From: Saccharothrix syringae
GTDB lineage: Bacteria; Actinomycetota; Actinomycetes; Mycobacteriales; Pseudonocardiaceae
Assembly (NCBI RefSeq): GCF_009498035.1
Contig: NZ_CP034550.1
Coordinates: 10,168,001 to 10,232,000 of the forward strand
Direction: 5' to 3'
DNA: 64,000 nucleotides
This document shows, one piece after another, positions 44,801-50,894 of the stretch (position 1 is its first letter; every line of letters starts with the position of its first letter). The notes beneath the pieces are model-generated. The model was not told the origin of the DNA and did not search any database. It saw only the letters and a list, made by a program, of their open reading frames with translations. The position numbers and the translations under genes are program-made.

Positions 44801-45887
44801 CGGCATCCTGGGCCGCGAGCTGAACAAGCTCAACGCCGCCGAGCTGGGCGCACTGCACGCGGCGGACGTGACAGCGGGCGAGGTGTCCGCGGCGGACGCC
44901 GCGGAGCGGCTGAAGGTCGACGGGCAGAACAACCGGCACCCGCTGCGCGGCCAGTCGTTCAGCGTGGACTTCGTGGACGGCGCGACCGGCACCGACCTGT
45001 CCCGCATCGCCTACGGCATGATCAGCAAGCCCAAGGTGCCCCAGAGCCACATCGAGCCGGCCAACGTGATCGAGCGGTTCGTCAAGAACAAGACCGCGAA
45101 GGCCGGCATGTCCCCCGCCAACCAGCGGCGGGACCTGGACGCCAACCCCTACGAGCTGAGCGAGCCGCTCCGGCTGCCGCCGGGTGGGCGGGGGACCAAC
45201 ACCTGGGCGCCCGACGACCGGATGCGCGACCAGCTCGGCGAGGACCCCGACCGCAACCCGTTCAACCCGGCCATCTCCACGCCGGCGCCCGCCCCGTTCG
45301 AGGGGGTCGAGGTCGGCGTGCCGCAGGAGCACAAGCTGCACGCCTCGCACGGCCTGGTGGCGTCCGACCACGTCAGCGAGGCGGCGCGGCACCTGCGGTT
45401 CATCGCCAACGACCTGCTGCCGCGGCTGGCCGGCCAACCGCCCGCCGGTCCACCGCCACCGCCGGGCACGCCGCCGCTGCTCACCCCGGCGCCGCCGGCG
45501 GCGGGCGGGCTCTACGACGCGGTCGGGCAGGCCGTGGGCATCCCGCCCGCGGTGCTGCGCGAGCAGGTCGTCGCCACCGCGCAGGGCGTGGTGCCGCAGG
45601 TGGCCGACCACATGGTCGACCGCCCGATGCGCCGCGGCCACTTCTACGGCGCGCTGGTGGAGTCGGTGAACTGGTCGGTCAAGGACCAGGCCGAGGACAC
45701 CATGGCCCACAACGCCCAGGGCCTGACCGGGCGGCTGATCGCGACCCGGTTGGGTGTGAACCTGGTCATCGTGGTGCCGGGCGCGCCGCAGCCGGAGGTG
45801 CTGGTCCCGTTCGGCCCGCCGGTGCAGCAGGCGGTGCGCGTGGAGCGGGTCCTGGTCAACGGCGTGGTGACCTACCGGAGGCTCTGA
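26895..45887 (+). CDS. Giant (6,330 aa) multidomain ESX-type polymorphic effector
   Basis: One uninterrupted frame of 18,993 bp, ATG after GGAGAGGCAGCC. Approximate layout by residue: 1-140 helical ESX-like head (MQYMQKYAADLQSRL); 140-400 eleven collagen-like PGA repeats; 400-820 Pro/Thr linker; 820-1095 protease-like copy 1 (WRHS 831, HEIGGH 1010); 1290-1770 Cys/His domain (C1403, H1564); 1784-1870 OmpA-like (IHLEGYSN...SRHRADV); 1957-2185 protease-like copy 2 (WRHS 1957, HETLH 2116); 2203-2262 Pro/Thr repeats; 2275-2303 paired basic clusters; 2375-2840 GT-A-like domain (DFD 2536-2538); 3240-4800 six beta-rich repeats of about 220-290 residues; 4805-5100 coiled coil; 5118-5195 thirteen-residue repeats; 5359-5600 protease-like copy 3 (HEVGH 5523); 5609-5637 basic clusters; 5685-6100 GT-A-like copy 2 (DFD 5832-5834). 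No signal peptide. Families of the warheads are inferred from motifs; a toxin role is inference from architecture and neighbours. Confidence 0.85.
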   Translation: MARGGSSNPTSDPSSTSSVNPPPPPPPGGTNTPGGSSGIGQSADRMQYMQKYAADLQSRLTTISGGLQGLKLAPNALGPIGLATIPSLNSSNDATVQQTNNASSTFGKVSEGIKATAETMKGTDKFSGDQIKKIDPNWNVKNLPGATGPTPAPIGNNNGPKVAPVTNVPGASGPTGGPVGNNGGPKVSQVTNVPGASGPGATGGKNTGGPNVGPIKNVPGAGGVNVPGGGKTPGGPNVGPIKDVPGATGPGGTGGSKTSGGPNVGPIRNVPGAGGVNVPGAKGVTGGPSVGPITNVPGATGAGGTGGGRTSGGPNVGPITNVPGATGAGGTGGGKNSGGPNVGPIKNVPGAGGVNAPGAKGATGGPSVSPVTNVPGASGANPPGGGSKGTGVPSAGPITSPPGATTGGPSSTRGGLTPGASTGVTTPPPGANQTTAPRTSGAPTGVPGATPPPVAGAPGAAPGAAGAAERSSRFTGGPGKGVFDAPKSPTADGTITKAPPTMSSTPPPAPKPTIGGPTPSPSVPSPGTPNTPSTSGPIAPPTGTPTTATPPTGTPSTGNPAVNTPSATPKPGVTPPVGTPTTGTPQAGAPPVAPPPTAGTPGATGPADRSSRFTAGPDKGVFDAPKPPTADGTITKAPPTTSSTPPPAPKPTPITPTATPDTSTAPPQTSPRPNTPQVSTPPVSTPPANQNTNTPAPTSTPTPTPQVKTPQTATPPTAPPPAGTTPTSPRPSTPPTNTPPVSTPPTNTPPVSTPPTNTPPTNTPSPGTPPKGSTQGTGSSSTSTPSTDAPSTTAPEVVGVVPIVTPPPTPPTTPKGPKRTEGERVLADEGWRHSDKGHDHPDASWTKHPNPVGTDRIDAVRDQVPPTRHVSESGGLTNDSRITVGPDGRPRFDLVTWGGDIGFDVRRIVFPGTDGKPDTIVQDRTFKLYIDNAADFTPDQIAEFQNNAKTGMDQIWNKGYQLPRGDQLNQHVEFTNDPAQATGHITITPAGSRPDLTHLPIDAKPEHFAHEIGGHASGLDDGYRETPGEGPRIFQHSDGKVVTHLDGTTEVVGTGRVTNDSGIMGPNAGRSDAQVMPRDLWTLDKRGPNPDFITPTPAPTTPSVTTPPTSTPPVGTPPTDTRSTDAPPVTTPPVTTPPTSAPPAGTKPTNTPTPERRAPGFPTPPSNPQASTSTAPPPGGPVTLDDIYDTYFDSDFDNDADSVTTIDSTPQSEIDADVDTNADHVITFNPETGFAEVANPGTTNPGTTDLGTTDVEAAPAPVIDPAPNPLSPDNAPIVTRNYTIVSDGSVPPFTLQSTRATLQPTGGFPAVLPVVQQTPVGKPYMSFSADGTIAVPVGGKGNFKEFYATPQAVVEANSRLREVGSKVTLEMVPGNKVRHGNSGAEVELVQVRPTFKSTPPGVCSEFSMGIIGGTHSQAVFRPTDPDALPTLGKIANGGPLQFQGTHELADALASAAHDPNASIDPDAVVNSMSASSVNNNPMPGKAYGSALRPGTDARARLDEAAKKLGVNQFAWARPGEAYVAQSVAAPAIGPDGRPEPNYGLNYARGDAEAGAQLPQVWGYHFGSVVIDSADSQSQITVETVRQGGLRKWELDQAINQNLNAHQHDLEAIRTQLQNDPAATDAQKRLVDQLITIRDTRATLADPSVTGGDRQMAEVELQNAELGARQSINSLSGKDNLPQPGQLWFINQYSRAEGETFFDKWGHVDTPDVQMQLANPLVAVTVANSGRADVSIPLPDARDLDVDAVARGEVDPPGAGMLTGLARTAVEAALWRQRNGLPLPEIHLEGYSNSRFRPDQNSRHRADVAAAFTRREVIRLLGELQQGLPPNEPRLTSHQIPIVVDPRGRDVPPGTTPDQSRRVHGEVVMPPTPSTTAPPAPVSSRPAPPTSTAPPTGTRSMTPPQPGTPPTNAPSTNTPNTNAPSTNAPNTDTPSTNAPTTDAPVTPRSKDVISDESWRHSRERTADWFAPEGRAEPSSWQGRREGAHVRTVDTEVADVRTDSTVTDLKSYLGIIKYDLRRIETDHGGWVKDFTVKVHLKPGDGIDAATIAQVRENAAKGVDRLLNQGNRLPSGDQFHVTLEFTDNPADAHTTIEVGNTDTDQLHWNPKASPEVLAHETLHYLGVPDEYQDSSRIFLNRADDGSQHSAVVTGDGGMMGADVHGTDPGLRPRHLWLVERAANSQVMVPDTRVNDTGPTIPPTTPPTSNAPTTNPPTSTAPTTNPPTSNAPTTNPPTSNAPTTNPPTSNAPTTNPPTSNAPTTNPPSTDTRQAPTSGKRRRDDSPPAAGPTADPTAAAPAVPKRSRGNDLPGFTEPGPSTAGPSTNAPTTDMELDQDPVANVTWDDDVNSMPAEGDVTMAEPDTQAEANALADGMAGLSLGNNTKYNGAFAGLANGKDVSLPTKQTYLADLSSSVNGHKPVAFVVNAIVGIDQVDALPDVVASIMANARGLDNRVAFVIGVNARADQQAELNAKLAELDGVIQDMDQPIALTGITFNPDDKGNFPYGTVRNETMASEANRFAVGALAANGNHPYLAVQDFDTGSRDVPSGKHIFNHVADSMSIGSKFEGDATTRPLMVSGGYRVGDQAALLAETKARLERELVKLNAQKDAAGADVDPKVQQRIDNLVKARPKLTEDFIADFARQVEHDMAARAEQSKTSPMLPYTPEPNLFIDAIPPMVDPAVRFGPGGTEFSELGRSLNKFYGEELGTVHNHEITRIGRSDADLKTKVDRYESQLSQLEVDAKTYRHPLRGTAFTSDFEGAAVETDLSRLALGYATSGQVPQTHAALANVANRYFASQGEKSGTSLAGFRDTFAKMDPANREPLRVEFATGPVPVGTPSAAAGWHPNDADVAAAVDKDLGVGRTTETSGKSGKTREVDHKLDRALQAEVPQRDLVVGIDQNNLTEKRVTGVNAAMSTPEGQVQRRFGAIADFLDSPRATPPAADGLFQAVADGKPGTDPGTLRAEVVQSLVDHGSSVAENKRVAKAVADFTLDNRAHPGDVWVAFVQPAPPAGPDTSGMVEIPGVDLWVNDNPDSAPNGGPEADFDARTRAEFDAEARAEAEADARARAESAANADKLAALAIATKLKTPITVHTPGQPDVTYQPLGKAPKKMPAAIHVQAHPNPNGRTTYSRYTPPAQAGPSTRRAPAPPGTPSTRPAPPTPSTRPAPSAPTTDTRSTNAPGTDAPSTPNADGQTTRDTRTTRGTRGTQPSPDADVQLPNAPSRSNRATPTAPIPLATLTPSAQTPVITTRNLPEFFQTSQALGSVAAVDVQGADRVTAAIDGLSDPDAARIRQAVEGEFESFLGQGRDFQVKIGNQWYEANVRATLLPPADQNAALTTPTTPTKLDLAVQSGTSSSTTNTLATANDVGLTATAGTPMGPYGSLGGKAQLATPATGVTSSTATTDQRTIRSGEGSTRAQVPVAFQVTLTDAAGRVRQSTPVSSDAAGPVGVTLRIPDDLTTIVDSNPTLEQNPDQPPADWGARVEHLVPEAVTDLDSHDLFNQVAAKLHPSVTKLGAPGRTTLRTFLGGTTVRDNLGAMLGGWVTSPDLVSPHAGKGAAVQMRAHLRSAELVGVHGDAQLRVHETTAFGTGVTATSKTGFDATGGLGANLGLPTAVNGQVGATLGYSARTADSSNAGTSTSNRTGMQLKGGTGMYKVTVDLEVRTPSGDNVTVPVTTYARLGLPEAAALNLPVPQGTRNTIATPTAQPRWAPPYLAGAFAAGNARVGEFEPANRVLPQVEGALRNAKGLEGLLPTWNDRTANPRSGKGKDFADVGAQLANQRKLNLLTPAALRSNMDSLLGPGVQVQLKHPGTTTNTYVNVTVKAKLRNTTHLGQADARNVRASSSSGPRLDSATATTKGWSGGVEGRVAVPRKTPIAAVTPTPQFGVKYNHSWGTKNTGGPAVNSTSLNAGSPDAQVFQGDVEFEVEITTFTRPRSWVRRVTPSFDWKPAAPTPRVVARTVGGPALDPANPDNPEILPLVHGRANLWVSDGSAMTADPSGFQPGTPRVRRLTDPPTVKELLTHRPATRAPEFLHVEAVANTTALRDAALDVLTRAADGDAALTVPGTESRNQVDRLFSPENIRANLRKLIETGMQEQGLKYDRRITDRTGSLGVSVQLGKPRLVSISDSTGTENAVTGGYKAGDSSSTNRSVDLTAGLNVPIKPVPAPVAAGEPTPAGGAGGFAVAGKVTPWSDSTSRAREVGGTVDRNVVTPSDGRTVLIQLDADVTITAESRAGNMWHGGTPHVEGAAVTLPKAVFVRVSEDVARELGVLPKVAPSVPAVFPGMAPPRTLAAGEPGSLGLSAVEDVPDLSGLVDDLIGQVNDRTAKRFGDPLVPDSVLKDSMNNLQRLVDFGSPTSVKAMIDSALDGGVPLLLHQPGTFGKDSFQVTLRAKPGTPRFDRVVNDGIDLEHTTAASDKLTDGTGRGTGWGVGLRAPGLAQPGSANPNVGGTAGVIAAANLNHARSTNVTDATTRQFAHLRAGSGPAAKYTVPIEFELVVERGDREVARATSGPKEIGVRLHADGLRVDGGAAATRPYSATATEPGPRAGQPAEARTWQQAPGATHLPATASVENLRGAKDLRDAAVRALVLAGANQGLVGKGTGPLNTLLSTISQENVQPNLPGMTDGALEVPGLHEAALLFGQDADVQVYARLVNPRLGALSDGVKLENPSSVVTTTSGEAKVSETPDVSVGLATGSAAVKQGPEPNDTVNFATGGVEVRHGAEDSQAVSGGATDNKVNNPKPQGRTGLVEFDVEYRVVAKVGGRVGVVDLSVPGSASARMPAPEAEALLGTPFPTGLAQAQDGVKAAAKAWRDAELEVDRVRHDAQRTVNEVAAELAKTDNALTDLTTRLTTGSDTDRDESAKVAGLETALGDARDEAARLRQDVADLKTRVTRLDFAAQNADEALDDATHEAGQSAATVADLETRLDEAADRLARAEQALRDAEPPAADAARAARDGLRTEVDGLTAELTGARERHDLDVRAREQAREAAARAHQDLTAIEEALTQAETDLETTRTTVDTVKEDLREQQRTAREAKAAHDRARAAHDALVLARQAQEARITAAEVALNEARAAADGAQLAWWGAKREVEAQVDTYNATPRPANSANTTAAASGSTPNTTTPTQPPGTTPNTTTPAQPPGTTPNTTAPAQPPGTTPNTTAPAQPPGTTPNTTAPAQPPSTTPNTTTPAQPPGTTPNQAPPVPQITVTPPNAPTTRSPEPTATTRPEAATRAARGPRPELTLDLPPGGTDLPSSVEALANDIAEQNAIRDRNGYTRPTVEVSGPNAHRVREALAARGVDAAVRDTDGPTTDVHVDWELKRAEGWTPPEAPVGERVTSTTIRSTEPAGPHPVLDDPSWRHSTAPTADWFGRDRPATSAAIEAARAATPVTSRVRGEDGGVLDTTTVGPDGVRMRAWRSPIAYDTRLLDVDGVPVRDFTVKIHLDAGHASPAELLDLKARTHEGVEALFNQGNRLPGGEQFHVTVEFTDDPAEAHATVDVTDPDGRANQLNWPVDADPRRLAHEVGHFLGLQDEYLETEGPRPIFQHQDGRGRVVGDNAPMTAGIDADDVSLKPRNLWLVENRMRALGSTLPVAPATADPGTPAPNAPKRGRVDSDADSDAGSDRGEGTSTRPPAKRFQNLALDDSDSELSELSDDLSDMEVDDQAPAAAQAPVTLTNPGGVHNDAFAALANGRTLTPVTSENYLAVTQHGIEGNQPPAFVVNIIVRAGELNRLDEVISGIMANAPADVRGRVAFVFGVNAARQNQVDDALAAAAPVVANRPEPVALVALPPHGGRFEFGATRNRTLTSNATEFATLAMAHNGAHPYVAVMDFDAGDRRVAAGPHVFQHVANLLEATDVDDNPRPLRPLMVGGGYRVTDRERLVADTLNHINTTKGVSAAKRREHRARLAEEGFVAEFEHEMAADMHARRNQAEVHPLLPYTPEPNLFVDGLAVLAGPNVRFGPKGAEFGILGRELNKLNAAELGALHAADVTAGEVSAADAAERLKVDGQNNRHPLRGQSFSVDFVDGATGTDLSRIAYGMISKPKVPQSHIEPANVIERFVKNKTAKAGMSPANQRRDLDANPYELSEPLRLPPGGRGTNTWAPDDRMRDQLGEDPDRNPFNPAISTPAPAPFEGVEVGVPQEHKLHASHGLVASDHVSEAARHLRFIANDLLPRLAGQPPAGPPPPPGTPPLLTPAPPAAGGLYDAVGQAVGIPPAVLREQVVATAQGVVPQVADHMVDRPMRRGHFYGALVESVNWSVKDQAEDTMAHNAQGLTGRLIATRLGVNLVIVVPGAPQPEVLVPFGPPVQQAVRVERVLVNGVVTYRRL
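27312..28095 (+). repeat. Collagen-like NVPGA repeats inside the giant gene
   Basis: Eleven units of about 23 codons share the pattern GGPNVGPI-x-NVPGA-x-G-x-GGTGG. Gly/Pro content suggests an extended, flexible stalk. The units are close but not identical at the DNA level. Confidence 0.85.
28302..28850 (+). repeat. Direct duplication of the RSSRFT...KGVFDAPK segment
   Basis: A block of about 45 codons (RSSRFTGGPGKGVFDAPK, TADGTITKAPPT) beginning near 28302 recurs near 28718 with few changes (RSSRFTAGPDKGVFDAPK), about 417 bp apart in frame. Its conservation within otherwise low-complexity linker suggests a binding motif. Confidence 0.75.
29101..29173 (+). repeat. 30-bp tandem repeat (TNTPPVSTPP)
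   Basis: Two identical 30-bp units at 29101-29130 and 29131-29160 plus a partial third encode TNTPPVSTPP, part of the Pro/Thr linker before the first protease-like domain. Confidence 0.85.
33501..33680 (+). repeat. Six 30-bp tandem units (PTSNAPTTNP)
   Basis: Six head-to-tail 30-bp units encode PTSNAPTTNP, with a single base change in the second copy (TAPT instead of NAPT). The near identity means recent expansion. Unit length keeps the frame, so copy-number change would alter linker length only. Confidence 0.92.
42246..42479 (+). repeat. Six 39-bp tandem units (TTPNTTTPAQPPG)
   Basis: Six 39-bp units encode TTPNT(T/A)PAQPPG, followed by a partial seventh. They join the coiled coil to the C-terminal protease/GT module. 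The period is a multiple of three. Confidence 0.92.
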
Positions 45888-45913
45888 CCAGGGCCGCGAG
45901 GTCCCCAGTGGAC

Positions 45914-45945
45914 GGTGGTCGTCACCTGTTCGTGTGACGACCACC
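45914..45945 (+). terminator. Terminator hairpin after the giant gene
   Basis: GGTGGTCGTCAC (45914-45925) and GTGACGACCACC (45934-45945) form a perfect 12-bp stem with an 8-nt loop, 26 bp after the stop codon. It separates the effector transcript from the sdh operon. A weak promoter (TTGGGT at 46029, TAGCAT at 46054) lies between it and sdhC. Confidence 0.8.
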
Positions 45946-46128
45946 GCACAGCCGGCGCAGGTCAGCGGTGAGGTGAATCGATCGAGAACACGCGGTGCTG
46001 TCTCGTCGCTCACAGACGGGTCGGGCCGTTGGGTCGGGTGGCTCACGCGGGTCTAGCATCCGGAGGTCAAGGTCCGCGTACGCACGTACCGGAGACCAGT
46101 CCACCACTGACGCTGGAGGCCGTTGCGC

Positions 46129-46557
46129 ATGGCCGGCACCACCGCACCCGAGCGGGCGGGCAGCAGCTCCAAAGGGGGCGGAACGCTCTACCGCGGGGAC
46201 CTGGGCATGTGGTCCTGGGTCGCCCACCGCATCACCGGTGTGTTGACGTTCTTCTTCCTGTTCGCGCACGTCCTGGACACCGCGCTGGTGCGGGTGTCGC
46301 CGGACGCGTACGACAAGGTCATCGAGACCTACAAGAACCCGGTCGTGAACCTGTTCGAGGTCGGCCTGGTCGGCGCGGTGCTCTACCACGCGCTCAACGG
46401 CATCCGGGTGATGCTGGTCGACTTCTGGGAGAAGGGCGCGCGCTACCAGAAGCAGATGCTGTGGGGCGTGCTCGGCGTCTGGGTGCTGGTCATGGTGCCC
46501 GGCACCTACTTCATGATGGTCCGCACGGTGTCCCACCTGTTCGGCGGGGGTCAGTGA
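46129..46557 (+). CDS. sdhC: Succinate dehydrogenase cytochrome b556 subunit
   Basis: 142 residues from the ATG at 46129, 9 nt after GGAGG. It anchors succinate dehydrogenase in the membrane and binds haem and quinone. Motifs: MWSWVAHRITGVLTFFFLF (the SHRxTG-like segment) and VLYHALNGIRVML with the haem His. Three membrane helices. First gene of sdhCDAB. Confidence 0.93.
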   Translation: MAGTTAPERAGSSSKGGGTLYRGDLGMWSWVAHRITGVLTFFFLFAHVLDTALVRVSPDAYDKVIETYKNPVVNLFEVGLVGAVLYHALNGIRVMLVDFWEKGARYQKQMLWGVLGVWVLVMVPGTYFMMVRTVSHLFGGGQ

Positions 46558-46559
46558 GC

Positions 46560-46973
46560 ATGAGCGAGTCCCTTGCCCTCGACAAGCCCCGCTCCCCGCG
46601 GCGCCCGGCCGCCCGGCGCAGCAACTTCGAGCTCTACAGCTGGCTGTTCATGCGCATCTCGGGCGTGGCGCTGGTGGTCCTGGTGCTCGGCCACCTGTTC
46701 ATCATGAACATCCTCGACGGCGGTGTGCACCGCATCAACTTCGGCTTCGTGGCCGGCCGCTGGGCGTCCCCGTTCTGGCAGTTCTGGGACCTGCTGATGC
46801 TGTGGCTGGCCCAGATCCACGGCGGCAACGGCCTGCGCACCGTGATCAACGACTACGCCCGCAAGGACTCGACCCGGTTCTGGCTCAAGGTGCTGCTCTA
46901 CACGTCGATGGTGCTCGTCGTCGGCCTCGGCACGTACGTGATCTTCACCTTCGACCCGAACATCACCGACTGA
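46560..46973 (+). CDS. sdhD: Succinate dehydrogenase hydrophobic membrane anchor subunit
   Basis: 137 residues, ATG 2 bp after the sdhC stop. Three helices: LYSWLFMRISGVALVVLVLG with a haem His in GHLFIMN, the LLMLWLAQIHGGNGLRTVI segment, and a final VLLYTSMVLVVGLGTYVIF. Second membrane anchor of complex II. Confidence 0.92.
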   Translation: MSESLALDKPRSPRRPAARRSNFELYSWLFMRISGVALVVLVLGHLFIMNILDGGVHRINFGFVAGRWASPFWQFWDLLMLWLAQIHGGNGLRTVINDYARKDSTRFWLKVLLYTSMVLVVGLGTYVIFTFDPNITD

Positions 46974-46997
46974 CCCGCCGCGGGAGTTGTAGCAGCC

Positions 46998-48748
<1,751 letters not shown>

Positions 48749-48749
<1 letters not shown>

Positions 48750-49531
48750 TGACCGCTACCGCTGAAGCACCGACCGGCTCCCGCGGCTCCCAGCCCCCCG
48801 TACCGGACGGCGCCATCACCATCACCCTGCGGATCCGCAGGTTCAACCCCGAGTTCGACGACGAGCCGCGCTGGGACGACTTCGAGATCCCCGCGCTGCC
48901 GTCGGACCGCGTGCTGAACCTGCTGCACTACGTGAAGTGGTACCTCGACGGCACGCTGACGTTCCGGCGCTCGTGCGCCCACGGCATCTGCGGGTCGGAC
49001 GCCATGCGCATCAACGGCGTCAACCGGCTGGCGTGCAAGGTCCTGCTCAAGGACCTGCTGGCGGCGGGCGGCAAGCAGACCACGATCACCGTGGAGCCGA
49101 TCAAGGGCCTGCCCGTCCACAAGGACCTCCTGGTGGACATGGAGCCGTTCTTCGAGGCGTACCGCGCGGTCAAGCCGTACCTCATCACCTACGGCAACGA
49201 GCCGACCCGCGAGCGGGTCCAGTCGATCGCCGACCGCGAGCGCTTCGACGACACCACGAAGTGCATCCTCTGCGCCGCGTGCACGACCTCGTGCCCGGTG
49301 TACTGGACCGAGGGCTCCTACTTCGGCCCGGCCGCGATCGTCAACGCGCACCGCTTCATCTTCGACAGCCGGGACCAGGGCGCCGAGGAGCGCCTGGACA
49401 TCCTGAACGACGTGGACGGCGTCTGGCGGTGCCGCACGACCTTCAACTGCACCGACGCCTGCCCGCGCGGCATCCAGGTGACCAAGGCGATCCAGGAGGT
49501 CAAGCGCGCCCTGCTGTTCAAGCGCGTCTGA
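48749..49531 (+). CDS. sdhB: Succinate dehydrogenase iron-sulfur subunit
   Basis: 260 residues. It carries electrons from FAD to quinone through three clusters. The [2Fe-2S] ligands are in CAHGICGSDAM and RLACK, and the C-terminal clusters are bound by CILCAACTTSCPVYW, RCRTTFNCTDACPRG. TGATG overlap with sdhA indicates coupling. Confidence 0.96.
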
Positions 49532-49550
49532 CCCGCCACGACCAGGTGAG

Positions 49551-49580
49551 GGGGCTCGGCCGACCCAGGCCGGGCCCCTT
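49551..49580 (+). terminator. Terminator of the sdh operon
   Basis: GGGGCTCGGCC pairs with GGCCGGGCCCC (one G-U) around a 6-nt loop, followed by TT, 20 bp after the sdhB stop. Confidence 0.75.
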
Positions 49581-49690
49581 CGCCGTTCACCCGCCCGGCC
49601 CTGCCCCGAACGGGCGACCGCCGCAACCCCCGGGGCACCCCGCTCCGTCCTGGACGTGCGGGGGCATCCGACGAGGGAGGGGGCAGGGAC

Positions 49691-50275
49691 GTGGAGACGA
49701 GGACATCCGGGCGATTACTGCTGGTCGGCGTGGTCGTCGCGGTGGTGGCGATCGCGGTCGCGGTCGTCGCCGCGGTGTCGGCGGGCCGGCCCACCGGGGA
49801 CGACCTGGTGGGCGGGGCACCGGCGGGCGAGGCGCCGGCGGGTCCGACCGCGTCGGACCCGGCAGCGGCGGACCCGGGCCCGGCGGACGCGGCGCCGGTG
49901 CCGGAGTACCTGCCGGCCGGGTACCGGGAGAGCTACGCCGGACCCTCGTCCGGCTCCGCCTACCCCGGGCCCGCGGGCGTGGTGCGGGTGTTCACCAAGC
50001 CCGGCGGTGACGACCCGGTGGCGCTGGTGGTGCGCGTGGTGGCCGGGGGCGGCGCGATCGCGTCCGAGGGCGGCGCGCCGGAACCGGCCCGGGTGCGCGG
50101 CACCGACGGCGAGCTGATCGGCACCCGCAACGGCGGGATGGCCCTGACCTGGGTGGAGGGCGGCACGCGCTACGCGGTCTCGTTCGAGCCGCCGGCGAAC
50201 ACCGTGGTGGACTTCGCGCCGCGGGAGACCGCCGACGAGCTGGGTCGCGTCGCCGGCGGTCTCCGGTTGGGGTGA
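49691..50275 (+). CDS. Membrane-anchored protein of unknown function
   Basis: 194 residues from a GTG behind a purine-rich stretch. One N-terminal membrane helix (LLLVGVVVAVVAIAVAVVAAV), an Ala/Pro/Gly-rich linker to about residue 75, then an extracytoplasmic domain with PEYLPAGYRESYAGPSSG, VVRVFTKPGGDDPVALVVRVVAGG and RNGGMALTWVEGGTRYAVSF. No family recognised. It ends 4 bp from the convergent neighbour. Confidence 0.75.
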   Translation: METRTSGRLLLVGVVVAVVAIAVAVVAAVSAGRPTGDDLVGGAPAGEAPAGPTASDPAAADPGPADAAPVPEYLPAGYRESYAGPSSGSAYPGPAGVVRVFTKPGGDDPVALVVRVVAGGGAIASEGGAPEPARVRGTDGELIGTRNGGMALTWVEGGTRYAVSFEPPANTVVDFAPRETADELGRVAGGLRLG

Positions 50276-50278
50276 GGG

Positions 50279-50875
50279 TCAGCCGAGCGGCTTGGCCTCG
50301 AACGCGGTCAGCGACTGACCGCGCAGGGCCGCGGCCGCGCCGGAGTCGGCCTCACCGAGGGCGCGCAGCCGGCCGCCGTCGACCTGGTAGCGGCCCTGCG
50401 GCCCGCCCACCACGCCGAACTTGCCGTCGCCGACCGGGGCGAGGAACAGCACGTAGGACTGGCCCGCGACGCTGGCCGGCTCGTTCTCGGGGACGTAGCG
50501 GTCGTTGCCGATCTGCCCGCCGAGGTGGACGACCCGCACCGTGTCACCGGCCTTGACGCCCTTGTAGCCGGCGTCGACCCGGTAGACCACGTCGTGCTGC
50601 ACGACACCCGCCTGGGCCGCCTTGTGGGCCGGTAAGTCCTTCACCGGGAAGCCCTCGGGGATGTAGCGGTAGGCGGGCCCGACCTCGATCGCGGTCGCGC
50701 GGACGACGACGGCGGACTTCGCGGCGGCCGCGGCCACCGTGTCGAAGGTCGGGTAGTCGGCGGCCATCTGGTGCACCGCCACCTCGGGCGCGCCCGACCC
50801 GTTCGCGGCGATCGCGAGCGCGCCGCCACCGGCCACGGCCGCCGCCACGGCGACCACCAGGATGCGCATCTTCAT
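50279..50875 (-). CDS. Secreted protein of unknown function, partner of a matrixin
   Basis: 198 residues with a signal peptide (MKMRILVVAVAAAVAGGGALAI). The rest is a beta-rich exported domain: FDTVAAAAAKSAVVVRATAIE, HDVVYRVDAGYKGVKAGDTVRVVHLGG and QSYVLFLAPVGDGKFGVVGGPQGRYQV. No Cys. It starts 19 bp after the matrixin stop on the same strand, so the two are cotranscribed. An inhibitor or substrate role is possible but unproven. Confidence 0.75.
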   Translation of the reverse strand: MKMRILVVAVAAAVAGGGALAIAANGSGAPEVAVHQMAADYPTFDTVAAAAAKSAVVVRATAIEVGPAYRYIPEGFPVKDLPAHKAAQAGVVQHDVVYRVDAGYKGVKAGDTVRVVHLGGQIGNDRYVPENEPASVAGQSYVLFLAPVGDGKFGVVGGPQGRYQVDGGRLRALGEADSGAAAALRGQSLTAFEAKPLG

Positions 50876-50894
50876 GGGATCGGCTCCTTCGCGA

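Noticed and set aside
34086..46046. A minus-strand open frame of 3,986 codons opposite the giant gene
   Set aside because: It is the antisense of a GC-rich coding region. Its translation is Arg/Gly/Val/His-rich low complexity with no motif, no ribosome-binding site, and it runs past the real gene end. The + strand has clear domains, repeats and a proper start.
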